Source: Chaetomidium leptoderma (Eukaryota; Ascomycota; Sordariomycetes; Sordariales; Chaetomiaceae). Taken from it: DNA of 64,000 bases. The DNA lies in NCBI GenBank assembly GCA_033296705.1, contig MU856966.1, positions 1 through 64,000 of the forward strand. Reading direction: 5' to 3'. The position numbers and the translations under genes were made by a program. Shown in pieces: positions 32,225-43,917 of the stretch. Position 1 is the stretch's first letter; each line of letters begins with the position of its first letter. The notes under the pieces are model-generated. The model worked only from the letters and a program-made list of their open reading frames with translations, made no database searches and was not told where the DNA came from.

Positions 32225-33932
32225 TTTGGCGGTTGTTGTATGGGGGTTTGGGCGGAGATGGTAGAGTTGATCGTTCGTGATGGCGCGGTTGTCGTTCAGG
32301 TGGGATACCTACGCCGCAGTCGCAATTGAGGATGTCTGGAAATTTTTGAGTGGGGTGGAAGGTCTTGGCAGCCGCTGGCTCTTTTAGGGCTTTGGCCCTT
32401 GCCAGAAGAGGCTCAGGCAGGGGAGCTGAGGAGGCTTTATGACCCTAACCCTGGAGTGATTTCCTCGATCAATAATTGGTCAGTTTTTCACATGTCGGGG
32501 AGGGTCTTTGGCCAACTCTGGACTGCCTGGAAATAACGTTATTAAGGGGTCAAGGACACAATGCAAGATTGTGGTCACGCAGGAACGGCCATCTTCAAGT
32601 CTCAGTCCGTTGCATCAAACCTTGTCTCTGGGCTCAAATGGTGGCCACTACACGGTAATTTCTGGCCAGCCATTGCCGGTCCCGTCAGCTGGCCGTCAGC
32701 CCATCTTATCAGCGGAAGCAGCAGCATGGTCGGTGACTTGGTCTGTGTCTCAGTTCGAGATCAGCTGGAACAAGGGCTTCAGGGTCCCTACCATATGGAA
32801 CCCTAAGGCATAGCAATCTTGGCGAAACTGAAGTTGTCTACTCTTGAGTTTCGACGCTTTTCCAGTCTTTGTGTTGCATGAACAAGGGGATTTTGAGCCG
32901 CGCTTGGTTCCGGGGTTGACCTCGGGAGTTACCCACAACCGCACGGCAACCGGGAATTTTGGATCTTTGTATCCGTAAGAAAGTGTTTCTGAGCCCCAGC
33001 GGAAGAGTGACTCGTGGGGATCTCCGGGGCGGGAGACGGGAGACCATCGCTTATCTCTCCGGATCGCTGTCCGAAGGTTGACGTCTTCTTCAACAGAAGC
33101 GGAAAACCGGCGTATCTGTCAGGGGCCCCGGGCGCAAAAGGCCCCTGTCCTGAAATTGCCAAACATGAGACGACCGCTGCCCCTGTCGTCTGTTTCTGCG
33201 GATCCCCCCAAACTTTGGTAGTGCAGCCTGATGCGGCGGCCTTGGCGCCCTCTCCGACAGGGACCGTTTCATCATCCCGCCCTCCCTCCCTGCATTCGCA
33301 GCTCAAATCCAGTAAACTGCATCCCGGCGCTGGAGAGGATTTCCGCGATGTACCACAGGGATGCTACGCTCCATTTGGTTGCCAAACGAACTGTTCCCCA
33401 GGCCGACTGTTTTCAAGTGCCGTCATTTTATGGTTACCTTCAAAGGATCACCAAGTGTTTCGCTCCGAGCCGCCCTATCCGGGCCCGTTGCTCGACCTGC
33501 GCCCGCGGCCGCACGACTTCGGCACAAAACGGCCGAGTGTAAGTGAGCCTGCACGTCACGGAGGAGAACATGAAACTCCACTAGGGAGCCCGGCACTCGC
33601 CCCTATTCCAAGTGTGGGCATTGCCATTGGAACGTTGAACGGGCACACCGACTCCTGGGACCAGCGCGTAGAGTGCCCCGAGGATGAAGCCATCGTGGGG
33701 ATAAGTACCGAGTGGCCCCCCTCGGCCGCCGCTCTCCTTGTCTTGTGCTCTCACTACCACTAGTCTCTCATTTGGGCCGTTGCTGTTGGTGTGCTATCTG
33801 GGAATAGCTTCATTCCTTATATTTCCATTCCTTTTCTTCGCTTCTTGACCTGCCTGCTGGGCAGGCATTCGTTCTCTTGGCCTTTTGACCATCCCTCGAT
33901 CACACACTCCTTCGTACCTTTCTCCATACACC
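32225..33932. promoter_or_regulatory. Divergent promoter region, RPS19 and lectin-like gene
   Basis: About 1.7 kb between divergent starts. TTAGGGCTT at 32384-32392 and a telomere-like CCCTAACCCT at 32443-32452 lie 160-230 bp upstream of the RPS19 ATG and are candidate ribosomal-protein promoter elements. No gene is supported in the rest; one 249-codon open frame at 33014 lacks protein-like features. Confidence 0.5.
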
Positions 33933-35832
33933 ATGGTCCCTGCACTCTCTTCACTGCTCGCTTGGGCTGCCCTTGCTGGAGCCACTCAATTCCGTCCCCG
34001 GGCTGTCGATTCTTTGGACGAAGCAGCCACTGAAGAGGCCCATCAGCGCGACAACGGCGCTACCCGGGCGTTCTCTGATGTCCAGATCAAGGTATGGACC
34101 CCCACAGATATGCTGGGCTCTTGAGCTGGGGTTGGCTAAAAGTTTGATTGCAGACATCCGATGGAAAATGTCTTTTTGTTGACAAGCTCTCCGGCGACTT
34201 CCGCGCCAACCTGACTCCGGTCCAGGTTGGGGACTGTGGATCGACTGATGGGCAAGGCTGGGACATTATCACGACGGGCAAGCACAATGACCGCGACGAT
34301 GCCGTGCTCATTGTCAGCACCTTGACCCAGGCCTGTTTCAACTTTGATCCTCGTCGACCGGCAGGGAACCAGGTTGTGCTCTTCTCATGTGGTGGCCGGG
34401 CCGGCGGAGGTAAGCGATTCTCCGGGTACCGTTTTGGGAGAGTTCTCAATGCTAACGTTCTCTCAAGAGGGAGAAGTGACCGATTCGCAGCTCTTCGCCT
34501 TCAACGGCGGTGCCGGCCCTCTCTCTCTCCAACCCCAGAACCAAGCAGGATCGTGTCTTGTTGCCAAGGGCAATGCTCTCGACATCGCCAGATGCAATAA
34601 TGGGGATGCCGGCCAGTCCTTCACTTTTGGTGGTGCCGCAACAAGCGGCGGCAACGGCACCAACGGCGGCAACAACAACGGCGGCAACAACAACGGCGGT
34701 AACAACAACGGCGGTAACAACAACGGCGGTAACAACAATGGCGACAATAACGGAGCAAAGTCGACATCAACTTGTACCAAGACTACGCGGACTGTAACTG
34801 CAACTGCTGCGCCAACCCAGAACGAGGGTAATGCGGCAGCTCAGACCTCGCCTGCCGCTGCGGAAGAGACCGCGTCTGGCCCGTCAATAAGGAGCGGAGG
34901 AAAATTTGGAGGCGGAGGTAGAGGCGGTGGTAGATTTGGAGGCGGAGGCAAATTCGGAGGCGGAGGTAGAGGTGGCAGCGGCGGTAGAGGCGGGGGCGGA
35001 GGCCAAGGCGGAAACAAAGGCGAAATCGGCGCCGGAGCCGAGGCCGGGGCCGGGGCCGGGGCTGAGACTGGGGCCGGAGGTACCCCGACAGCGAATCCCA
35101 CTGATCCCGTACCGGTGTCAGGGGCTGAGACTGGGGCTGGAGGTATCCCGACAGCGAATCCCACTGATCCCGTACCTGTGTCGGGGGCCGGCGGTACCCT
35201 GCAGCCAACGGCGGCGGCGGAATCGCACCAACGCGACGAAACCGCCAAACGCGCCTTTAGCGGTGTCTCGATCCGCGCTCCGAACGGGCAGTGTCTCTTC
35301 GTCGACCCAACAGCAGGCGACTTCCGTCAGAACCTGATCCCGGTTTCACTGGTGGATTGCTCTGGGGCCCCCAACGAGAAGTGGGATATCATCACCGAGG
35401 GCAAACACAACCAAGCGAATCCAAACCGGCCTGCCACCCTGGTTGTGAGCGCATTGGTAAGTCGTCAGAACATGAGGTTATTGGTGCGAGGGATTGGCGC
35501 CCGGCTAACCGCATCAATTCGCAGACCCAAGGCTGCATCAGCTTTGATGGTAGAAGGCAAAGCGGCGATACTGTCACCCTGTTTTCATGTGGCGGTCGCG
35601 CTGATGGAAGTATGTGCTTTGTTTCCCATCCATCTCTTGACTTCGTCGTACTGACCGCTCGGTAGATGGGGCCACGGATGGCAACCAGTTGTTCCCCTAT
35701 ATCGGCCAGACAAGCTTCGCGTTTGCGCCAAGCAACGAGAACAGCAAGACTTGCATCCTGCCTGGAAACGACAGGCTTGAATCAGGGCCGTGCCCTGATG
35801 ATGGTTCTCAGCTGTTCTCTATCTTTGAGTGA
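33933..35832 (+). CDS. Secreted protein with two ricin-B/beta-trefoil-like halves and a repeat linker
   Basis: Five exons (33933-34091, 34154-34409, 34468-35456, 35525-35609, 35666-35832) encode 551 aa. The N-terminus (MVPALSSLLAWAALAGATQF) is a signal peptide, then a short pro-like segment with RPRA. The first half (GKCLFVDKLSGDFRANLTPVQ ... GWDIITTGKHN ... CFNFDPRR) is repeated in the second half (GQCLFVDPTAGDFRQNLIPVS ... KWDIITEGKHN ... CISFDGRR), and introns fall at equivalent places, so the gene arose by internal duplication. Between them lie GGNNN repeats, a Gly-rich GGGGRGG tract, and two copies of a 21-residue ETGAGG..PTANPTDPVPVSG unit. It is likely extracellular or wall-bound with carbohydrate binding inferred from the trefoil-like QxW pattern. 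Confidence 0.82.
34664..34745. repeat. 15-bp in-frame tandem repeat (GGCGGTAACAACAAC)
   Basis: About five copies of a 15-bp unit encode Gly-Gly-Asn-Asn-Asn in the linker of the lectin-like protein. Confidence 0.85.
35061..35186. repeat. 63-bp in-frame direct duplication
   Basis: The unit starting at 35061 recurs at 35124 with few changes and encodes a 21-residue Pro/Thr/Gly-rich linker segment twice. Confidence 0.85.
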
Positions 35833-36343
35833 TCGGGAAATCCGCACTGACCCATAATCCTGGGCCCTTAGTTTGAGGTTTCAGGGGCTGAGTTGATGGG
35901 TCATGGGAGAGCTCTTTACTTGGCTCAACTACCATTTTTGTTCGATTCTTTTACCGGTGCGCTATATACCGGTGACTTACTATACCTGTAGGATTAAAAC
36001 GGGGCATGGCTGAAACTGCCTCATCAATGTCACAATAACTTACCTATTTTGAAGCACTACTTTACCTTGACCTCGATGTTTTCGTTGTGAAGAGGGGTGG
36101 TCACGGAAAGGCGAAACATTGGGGTTGGAACTTGCGGGGAGGGACCCACCTGCAAGGGACGAACCGGGGCAAACCGCCAGGGCCTCGGAGCTGACATCAT
36201 GCCGAAATTTTATTCGCCGCAAAAACCGCTCGGCAGCCGACCCGAGACTACGGCACCCACCATCCCAGCACTTGAGGAGTGACAACAGAGAGTCCCAGCG
36301 GCAAGAGCTCAGCTCACACATACACGACTACTAAAACCCTTCA
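35833..36343. other. Intergenic, lectin-like gene to ISA2
   Basis: No feature recognised; it holds a 3' UTR and the ISA2 promoter. Confidence 0.45.
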
Positions 36344-37257
36344 ATGCCGCGACTACGCTGCACCAACGCGCCTGCAACGGCCAGCCTTTTCGTCCAGCTC
36401 AGCATGCGCCGGCACCCTGTCTTGGGCGGGCTGCCCATCCTGGATCTCCTCCTGCCCGTGCCTACACGGGTTGTTGGCGTACCCTCTATCCGTGCCCACC
36501 ACATCGCTTCGGCTGCGAGAACCGCCAGCACGCGCCATATTGCACCCTCCTACAACACCCCGAGCAGGCCATGGAGTGGCGCAACACCAAACAGCACGCT
36601 GCTGATCCCCCGGGCAACGCCACCAGCTAGCCGGCTCACCCGGGCCTTCACCACCTCGTATCCATGGCGAGCGACACATGCCATCTTCAACCCACAAGCA
36701 GACGACGACGGCAAGGACATGATGCTGGAGATCACCTCACGCGCAGCAAAGGTACACCTACCCACCCTCCACCCTCCACCCCTGCAACCCCGCCGCCGCC
36801 CTCTCTTTAGCTTTCTTTCCCTTACGATGCGAGATTAACTAAACCCACCTCGATCCAGCGCCTCTCCGAGATAATGGCCAAAGACTCGAACCCGAACCTC
36901 GCGCTCCGAATCCAAGTCGAAAGCGGCGGCTGCCACGGCTTCCAGTACACCATGGGCCTCGTGACACTGCCCCCGGCCCTCCCGACCGAGGACTCACCCG
37001 CGCCCGCCGCCAATGGAGACTCTTCGGCCGCCATTCGCGAAGACGACACAATATTCACCTATGCGGCTGACGGTAGCTCCACCCCGGGAGACCTGACTGC
37101 GCCCAAGATCATTCTTGACCTACCCTCGCTTGAGCTCTTGAAGGGGAGCAAAGTCGACTTCACCATGGAACTCATCGGGTCGCAGTTCAAGATTGTAGAC
37201 AACCCCTTGGCAACGAGTAGTTGCGGATGTGGCACGAGCTTTGATATCAAGATATGA
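36344..37257 (+). CDS. ISA2: Mitochondrial iron-sulfur cluster assembly protein ISA2 (A-type)
   Basis: Two exons (36344-36751, 36859-37257) encode 268 aa. The first about 125 residues are rich in Arg, Ser, Ala and Thr without acidic residues, as expected for a mitochondrial presequence. The A-type domain has LEITSRAAKRLSEIM, VESGGCHGFQY (first Cys) and a final SSCGCGTSFDIK with the CxC pair; these three Cys bind iron or the nascent cluster. ISA proteins mature [4Fe-4S] targets such as aconitase and lipoate synthase in the matrix. A Pro/Ala insert (about 20 residues) splits the domain after the first Cys, as in other Isa2 proteins. The start codon at 36344 is likely but a later Met in the presequence cannot be excluded. 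Confidence 0.9.
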
Positions 37258-37606
37258 CGGCACGGTTATCAGAGCCTCGGAACTGTCCGAAGACACCGTT
37301 AATGATACGGGGGGTTAGAGCATTGTATGTACACTACTGCAGACATAGACACACAAAAGACACAGGAGGCACCAGCAAAGGTCGGACCAAATCGCTGGAA
37401 CTCTGTAGCATTCGGCCGTGCTCTGGCCAACGGGGAGCAGACTAGATCACACAGGTCCCGGGGGTGAATCAGATGTGATGCGCAACAACGACATCGTGTT
37501 TAATTCATTCCCTGTGAGCCACCCTGGCTTTCACATTAAACGCCGACCACCCATGCCACTGCCCAGGACCGCGAGACAAAAACCGCAAACCACCACCGCC
37601 ACCTTT
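37258..37606. other. Intergenic between convergent ISA2 and RPL7
   Basis: Convergent 3' ends with a gap of 349 bp. Nothing recognised besides UTR sequence. Confidence 0.5.
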
Positions 37607-38588
37607 TTAGTTCATCTGCCGGATCAGGGCGTTGATGTGCTCCTCCCGGTTGCCAACGTCACCACCCTGGATGAAGTGCTTGAACTTGCGGGTGCGGAAG
37701 CCGCCGTTGGGGTTGCTGAGCTTGAAGGGCCACAGGAAGTTGGAGGCCTGCTTGAAGTTGGGGCCGACGGTCGTGATCTCGTGGATGAGATCCTCCATGC
37801 AGATGATGCCGTACTTGCCAAGGTTCTCCTCGATGATGGCATTGTCGGTAAGAGCGACGCGCTGGCCGTTGACCTTGCCATATCCGCGCTTGTAGATGAG
37901 CTCCTTGACGCTCTTCAGGTTGGGGTAGCCATAGGCAACCCACGGCTCGACGATCTTGATCATCTCAGCGGTGGCCTTGGTGACGCGAATGAAGACACCG
38001 TTGTTGATCTGGAGGAGACGGAGGAGCTGGAGGATCTTGCGCGGCTTGGGCGCGATCTTGTTGATACTGCAACACTGTTAGCTACCGAAGCTGGGGACCC
38101 AAGTTCAAAGAGGGCTGCCCTTACCCCTTGATGCGGATCAGGAAGATAAGCTTGGCCTCGGCGGGGATGTAGAAGGAGCCATCCTGCTTGGCAGCACGGG
38201 ACAGGCGAATCTTCTCGCGCTCGCCTTCGCGGTACTCCTTGACGTACTTCTCAGCACGCTTGAAGATGACGCCACGCTTCTCCTTGTTGGCCTAGGGGAG
38301 TCATATGTCAGCAAAGAAGCCCCGGTCATGGTTCAATGTGTACTGCAAAGTATCCTCCAAAGAATTCGATCAGACCCGAAAGATGGTATTTAGCAACAGC
38401 ATCGACGTGAGTCTAGTCGCTAGTTGTGTTGTGCATCATATCGTTCTTGGGAGGTTGCGAGGTGGGGAAAACCAACCTTCTTCTGCTTGTCCTGCTCCGC
38501 AGAGCGCTCGGCGCGGGCCTTCTCCTGCGACTTGCGCTTCTTCAGGAGAGTCTCAGGGACGAGAACATCGTTCTGAGTCGGGACGGAC
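37607..38588 (-). CDS. RPL7: 60S ribosomal protein L7 (uL30), first exon unresolved
   Basis: Minus-strand exons 38588-38477, 38291-38125 and 38066-37607 encode about 246 residues. VPTQNDVLVPETLLKKRKSQEKARAERS, then FKRAEKYVKEYREGEREKIRL, AKLIFLIRIKGINKIAPKPRKILQLLRL, and GGDVGNREEHINALIRQMN at the end are clear uL30 sequence. It binds the large-subunit rRNA. The acceptor CGCGCAG at 38589-38595 with TACTAAT branch shows that a first coding exon with the ATG lies upstream; it must end in phase 2 and was not identified. An ATG at 38671 read without an intron would give an unlikely N-terminus. The gene is divergent from RPS14. Confidence 0.9.
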
Positions 38589-39453
38589 CTGCGCGTTCGA
38601 TTAGTACGTAGTCCGGCATACCGCAGTATGTGGTAGAGCGCCGGTGGAGAATTGCTGCTCAAGTGCGACATTCTCTCATGGCTGACTCGATTGCGAATCG
38701 TTGACCGTTGGGAAGCTCGAGTCAGAGCACCATTGCTGGTGGCTCCGATACCTAGAGCACACTCCCAACTCGCAACACACCCCGGACAGAGTCCAAGAGA
38801 GGTCTTTTTTTCTTGCCCGCATTGGTGACCTAGGTCCTGCGATCAAGACACAAGATCTTGTCGACGGCTAGGACCAAGCGGCACTGAATTTAAGGGAGAA
38901 GGCAGAACCTTTAGCCCCAACACCCCGCGACACATCTCTCAGTCTGCAAGCTGGATCGGTTCCGAGCCTAGAGGAAAGAGGGAGAATCGCGGGAGAGATC
39001 AAGCTGGAGCGATGCCCGGTTCGCGTACGAAGCCGGGAAAAGCATCCAGTGAGAGGACCACGCCAATCTGCAGAATCTCGTCAAGTGACACGCGACGATA
39101 CCCTTCAGGTAATAAAGGAAAGGATTTGGGGTGCGCCATACGTGGAAGCCATCTTTTCGGATTGTCGAGGTTGTCGTCTGCTCGGTTCGCGAGAATCGAG
39201 GGAAAGAAAATTCGCTTGGTGGGCACAAGAAAAAGGTCGAGGTATTGGCGCAGAGTGGGGCCACAGCACGAAGTTTGCTTAGGGCTTGAGCCAGGAATTC
39301 CCCCCCAAAATCCCCGCTTTCTGCAGCGCCTCACCGCCAACATCAGTAGGGCATTCTTCACCGCACCCATCAAAATTCAGTCAAGCCACTGTCGACTGCT
39401 ACATTCGCCGCAACAACAACCGCAAACCCCAAGACCACCGGATCACAGTCAAG
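38589..39453. promoter_or_regulatory. Shared region between divergent RPL7 and RPS14
   Basis: This 865-bp stretch should contain the first RPL7 exon and intron and both promoters. TTAGGGCTT at 39279-39287 is identical to an element in the RPS19 promoter. A T8 tract at about 38811 may belong to core promoter or intron sequence. Confidence 0.55.
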
Positions 39454-40211
39454 ATGCCCCCCAAGAAGGCCGCTCGTCCCGTACAGGAGAACATCTCCCT
39501 GGGCCCCCAGGTCCGGGAGGGTGAGCTCGTTTTTGGCGGTGCGTAACTCTTCCCCAGTTTTGCGATTGTCGAGACTCTTGCTGACATGATGATTTACAGT
39601 TGCCCGCATCTTCGCCAGCTTTGTGAGCATTATTCTTTGGCACAGATTGACTCGAGACGATTGCTAACCGCGTCAAGAACGATACCTTCGTCCACGTCAC
39701 CGATCTCAGGTTCGTACACCACTAAACACTAGACATTTTTGGGATGCGGGGGAAAGGGAGGAGAGCCCATGCGCAACTCTGCGCCCCGCATACAATACTC
39801 GACCCGTGGTTCTGGGGCTAACATCTGGGTGATTCCAGCGGCCGTGAAACCATCTGCCGTGTTACTGGTGGTATGAAGGTCAAGGCCGATCGTGACGAGT
39901 CGTCCCCGTACGCCGCCATGTTGGCTGCTCAGGACGTCGCAGCTCGCTGCAAGGAGCTCGGCATCACTGCCCTCCACATCAAGATCCGTGCCACTGGTGG
40001 TATGTTTAATCCTGTTCCCCTCTTTTGGAAGGTGACTGATCGCTGACATCTGGCTCAAGGCAACGGCACCAAGACCCCCGGCCCTGGCGCCCAGTCCGCT
40101 CTCCGCGCTCTGGCCCGTGCCGGCATGAAGATCGGCCGCATTGAGGACGTTACTCCCACGCCCTCCGACTCGACCCGCCGCAAGGGTGGTCGCCGTGGTC
40201 GCCGTCTCTAA
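39454..40211 (+). CDS. RPS14: 40S ribosomal protein S14 (uS11)
   Basis: Five exons (39454-39538, 39600-39622, 39678-39709, 39839-39999, 40060-40211) encode 150 aa. MPPKKAARPVQENISLGPQ, VARIFASFNDTFVHVTDLSGRETI, VTGGMKVKADRDESSPYAAMLAAQDVA and the C-terminal GARTPGPGAQSALRALARAG-like segment ending RRKGGRRGRRL are typical uS11. It sits at the mRNA exit platform of the small subunit. The final basic tail is required for 18S processing in yeast, from family knowledge. Exons 2 and 3 are just 23 and 32 nt. Donors follow GTNNGT or GTGAGC. Confidence 0.96.
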
Positions 40212-41216
40212 ATCCACAGAGACTGGTGGTCGTGTTATCTGGGGAGGATTCGGTACTCGTTTGGGGTTTTGCTGTGGCGTTGACAACTACGAAGGGAACG
40301 GCCTGAGATTGCCTGGTCCCTACATTCCGGCGCTTGTCACATGTTGCTTATGGCACACCTGCAGCAGATGAAATAGAGAATCAAGACGGAGCTACACAGG
40401 TAGCCCGGAACAACGCTGCCTTGCGTCTAGGTCATCAGCAGCTCCGAGTCATCGGTTCTTTCCAGAAACAAACATCACTGCGGTCCCTGTTCTTCCGTCA
40501 CAGTGCCCTCTGACCCCAGGATACACACCTTCGGTGTCTCTGGCGATGGTGAACCCATGCTTCTCAGAGGTATTATGCATCAATGTTGGCAGCCATTTTT
40601 GTCTTTCATGACTATCTGGTTGGCTGTCCGTGGTTAAAATGGCCCTATCGCTTGCCTGCTACCCCGTTACGAGGTACGCGGACGAACATGTATCTGTCGG
40701 GCATTTCGCAACTCACATTAGACCAACCAATTCTCTGTTGGTGGGAGTCTTGAGATTTCCCTCTAATCATGCTCAGGAAATACCTGAGACGTGCTTGTCC
40801 CACCACCCCGACCAGACGACAGATTGGTATTAAGATAGAAATGTAACCCAAGCATGCCCGGAACTCTGGGCTATGCTTTTGAACCAAGGCGAGATCGTGT
40901 CGCTTTGTGGGCATGTGAGACGATGCCTGCTGTTTCACCTCGTCGGAACGTCTGTGTATCCTGGAACTTCTCCTCTCCGTTTGTAGTTCGATGAAATAGC
41001 TTCGTTCATCATTATGAGAGGCGTCAGCTACACAGCTGGGCAAGGTAAGAAAAAAAGTCACACAGATATTGCATGAGGGGGAATATGTGGTTCCTGTCTG
41101 CATTCCCTGGTCTATCGTGCGCGAAGCATTAACACACCGAGAACCAATTTTGATACGTAACATGCCCGGCCCTAATGCAATAGCAACGAAAGTCATGTAA
41201 ACCCATCGACCCAAGC
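40212..41216. other. Intergenic between convergent RPS14 and eIF3c
   Basis: About 1 kb between two convergent genes. No conserved coding or structured RNA feature was recognised. A 189-codon minus-strand open frame was judged spurious. Confidence 0.45.
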
Positions 41217-43917
41217 CTAACCACGTACCGCGGCACCCAGAGCACCACCCGTGAATTGTGTCCCGCCGGCCTGCCGCTGGGTATTGCCGCCAGCCCTCGC
41301 ACCGCCCCTGCCGCCCCGTTGGCCACCGCCCCTCTGCCCGCCTCTGCCGTCCTTCCGGCTGAACGCGTTTGCTGACCCTTGTGTCCTCACCTCGAGAGTC
41401 CGCTCGTTTGTCTCGATCAGGGCGCTTGCCTTGTCCGAGAGGGCCAGAGCCAAGCTCTGGAGGCGGCTGAGCTCCACACCCTTGCGGAAGATGACGGTCT
41501 TGGTGACCTGGTCAAGAGCAGCGGCGAGTTCCTCGTGGCTGATCATCTTGCTGACCACAGCAGAAACCTTGGTCGAGTCAAGCTCAAACATTGTGCTCAG
41601 GGTCTCGATGGCCAGGGTGTCGTAGAAGGGGGCGTATGTGAACAGATATGTCCGGAGACCCTCCTCCTGAATCTGCTTGGCAAGCATCGCCTTGATCTCG
41701 TCTGCGCTTGGCATGAGCTCCCAGATCTTGATGTCGTGGATGAAGTGGGTGGCCTTCTTCCATTCACCGGCCGCGAGAGCCTTGGACGCCTGCATGACAT
41801 GGTCTCGGGTGTTCTCGGGCGGGCCCGTGAAGATTTGCCGCTCGTGATATTCAAGCATGCGGCGGTATGTCTTGCTGATGACGCGCTTCTTGATATCTGG
41901 CGAAGAGCCAATCTGCGCTAGAAGCGGGATCTCGAGGAGCATGCTGCATGTCAGGTAGACGCACTCAAGGAGCTCTAGGTTGATGTGCATGTGGAAGGGA
42001 AGCTGCCGTTGCTTCTCGAGCCGTTCTTGCTCCGGCGTAACTTGGCTGTACCGCTGCATCATCACACCTTGTGCAAGGAGCTCCTTTTGGCGCCCGCTGC
42101 CGCAGATATCCTGCAGCGTGTTTTGAGCGTCGTACACCAGACCTCTCCGGAAGGCGCAGAGGCCGACCTGAACCAAGGTGCGGTTGTAGAGAATCTGCGT
42201 CGCAACATCGAAGCTGGCGATGTTCTCTTGCAAGTGGGAGGTGAGCATCATGTCGCGGGATTTGTAGTACTCGTCATGCAGGGCCAGGTAGTAGATCTGG
42301 CAGAGCATGGCACGAGCACGGATAATGCCCTCGCTGTTGTTGAACAGATAGTTGCAGAGGGTGTGGATGAGCTGGCCGGCATCGCCTGACACGCTGCGAG
42401 GAGTGATGGCAGAATCGACGCCGGTAGACACCTGCTTCCAAGAGTTCTCCTCTAGAATGTTGACAACTTGGGCGGGCTGCAACGAGTTAGCAGAGGCATA
42501 CTTACGCAAGCAAGGGATGCGTTGTTCTGTGAGACATACCTTGAAGTAGACGTGATCCAGGCGCCGCTGAATGATCCGGTTGAGGCTCTCTTGGGGAATT
42601 TCTAGCGAAGCATCCTTCCGAATGGTCTCGTAGTAGAGAAGGCCCTGCAGGATGATGTTGTACAGGGACGCCTCATCCGTCAGCCTCTCGATATACTCCG
42701 AGGTGTGAGGGTCGATGCTCTGCAGCGAGCGAGTGAGCTCGTCATCCAGGCGCTCAATGTACGATACCACGCTGCCAGGGACCTTGATGTACTTGTCATC
42801 GGGGCCCAGAACAGGGGTTTTGTCGTCGTCCTCCCACTCCTCCGCACCCTCGATCACGACGTGATCCTTGTTTGCCTCGAGTAGCGCGAGCAGGGCCGCC
42901 AGTTCCTTTTCGGCAGCCTTCCAGTGCTCCAAAGGCATCGAAGTCGTGGTGCCAGAGCCGAGATCGAATCGAGCCGAAACCAATGTCTGAAGGACCCGGA
43001 TCTTGAGATAAGGGGTCTCAGCAACCTTGTTGAGTTCCTCCATGATCTTGATCTGCTCCCCCCGGTCGGTGTTCTTCCTGCCTCTTGACTCGACGATGGA
43101 GCGGAGGTGCTTTTGGATGCTCTCGGGGGAAAACGGAATGGCCTTGCCACGCTTGTCGACTCTTGCGAAGCCCTTGTCCTCGTCCTCGGCACCTTCTTCG
43201 GGAGCGAATGTGTCCTGGAACTTGACCTTGGTCGCCTTCGGCGGCGGTGCCTCCTCCTCATCCGACTCCATAAAGTCATCGCTGTCCTTCCTGAATGCAT
43301 CGATCTGGGGCTGGTAATCTTTGTTGTTCTTCTTGATGCGTTGCTTGACGGCATTGAGACCGCGTGCATTTGTGGCGTTCAACTTCTTGGGCGTGACCTT
43401 CTGCTTCGCCAGAGTCTCGTTCATAAAGTCTTCCAACTCGGCGATGCACTTGATGTACGCCTTCGGAGCCTTGCCGCCATCTTGAAGCTTGACAACTTGA
43501 CGGTTGAGTTTGTCGAACTCTGAATCCAGTTAGCGAAAACGCCCAGGCACCCAAGGCCAGAAACATACCGTTCGCAATCGAACCCCAGTCGTTGATCTTC
43601 TGGCCGTTCTGAATGATGGTGATGGTCGCCTCAAGCTCGTCGAACCGCTTGTGCTTGGCACTCTTGACCTTGGTTGCGCCTTCGGCCTCGCTCTCCTCCT
43701 CGGATGAATCCTGATCAACTAGGAAACGGGACAAGCCCGTCTTTTTCGGGCCGGCATCATCGTCGTCGCTGGATTCGTCCTCATCATTCTCATCCTCAGA
43801 GGACTCCTGCTCCTCCTTATTCTCCGCCTCTTCCTCCTCGGAGGTGGAGTACAGCTCCTCCTCGTCGGAGCTGCTCTCGCTCGAGCTGTCGTCGCCGCCG
43901 CGGAAGAACCGAGACAT
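41217..43917 (-). CDS. NIP1: Translation initiation factor eIF3 subunit c
   Basis: Three exons on the minus strand (43917-43569, 43519-42540, 42476-41217) encode 862 aa, the usual length. MSRFFRGGDDSSSESSSDEEE opens a long acidic N-terminal segment that binds eIF1/eIF5. ELEDFMNETLAKQK and the helical repeat region follow. The PCI domain lies near the C-terminus (FTYAPFYDTLAIETLSTMFELDSTKVSAVVSKMISHEELAAAL). The tail is RGG/Gly-rich. It is a core eIF3 scaffold subunit in the cytosol. Intron 2 (42539-42477) is 63 nt and without stop, so its retention would add 21 residues; GTATGT, GCTAAC and TTGCAG show it is an intron. It shares a promoter region with PRP8. Confidence 0.95.

Noticed and set aside
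33014..33763. 249-codon plus-strand open frame upstream of the lectin-like gene
   Set aside because: No domain-like blocks, no signal peptide, biased Pro/Ser/Cys composition and no splice context; more likely promoter sequence.
40645..41214. 189-codon minus-strand open frame beside eIF3c
   Set aside because: No recognisable motif, and it lies in the 3' region between two convergent genes.
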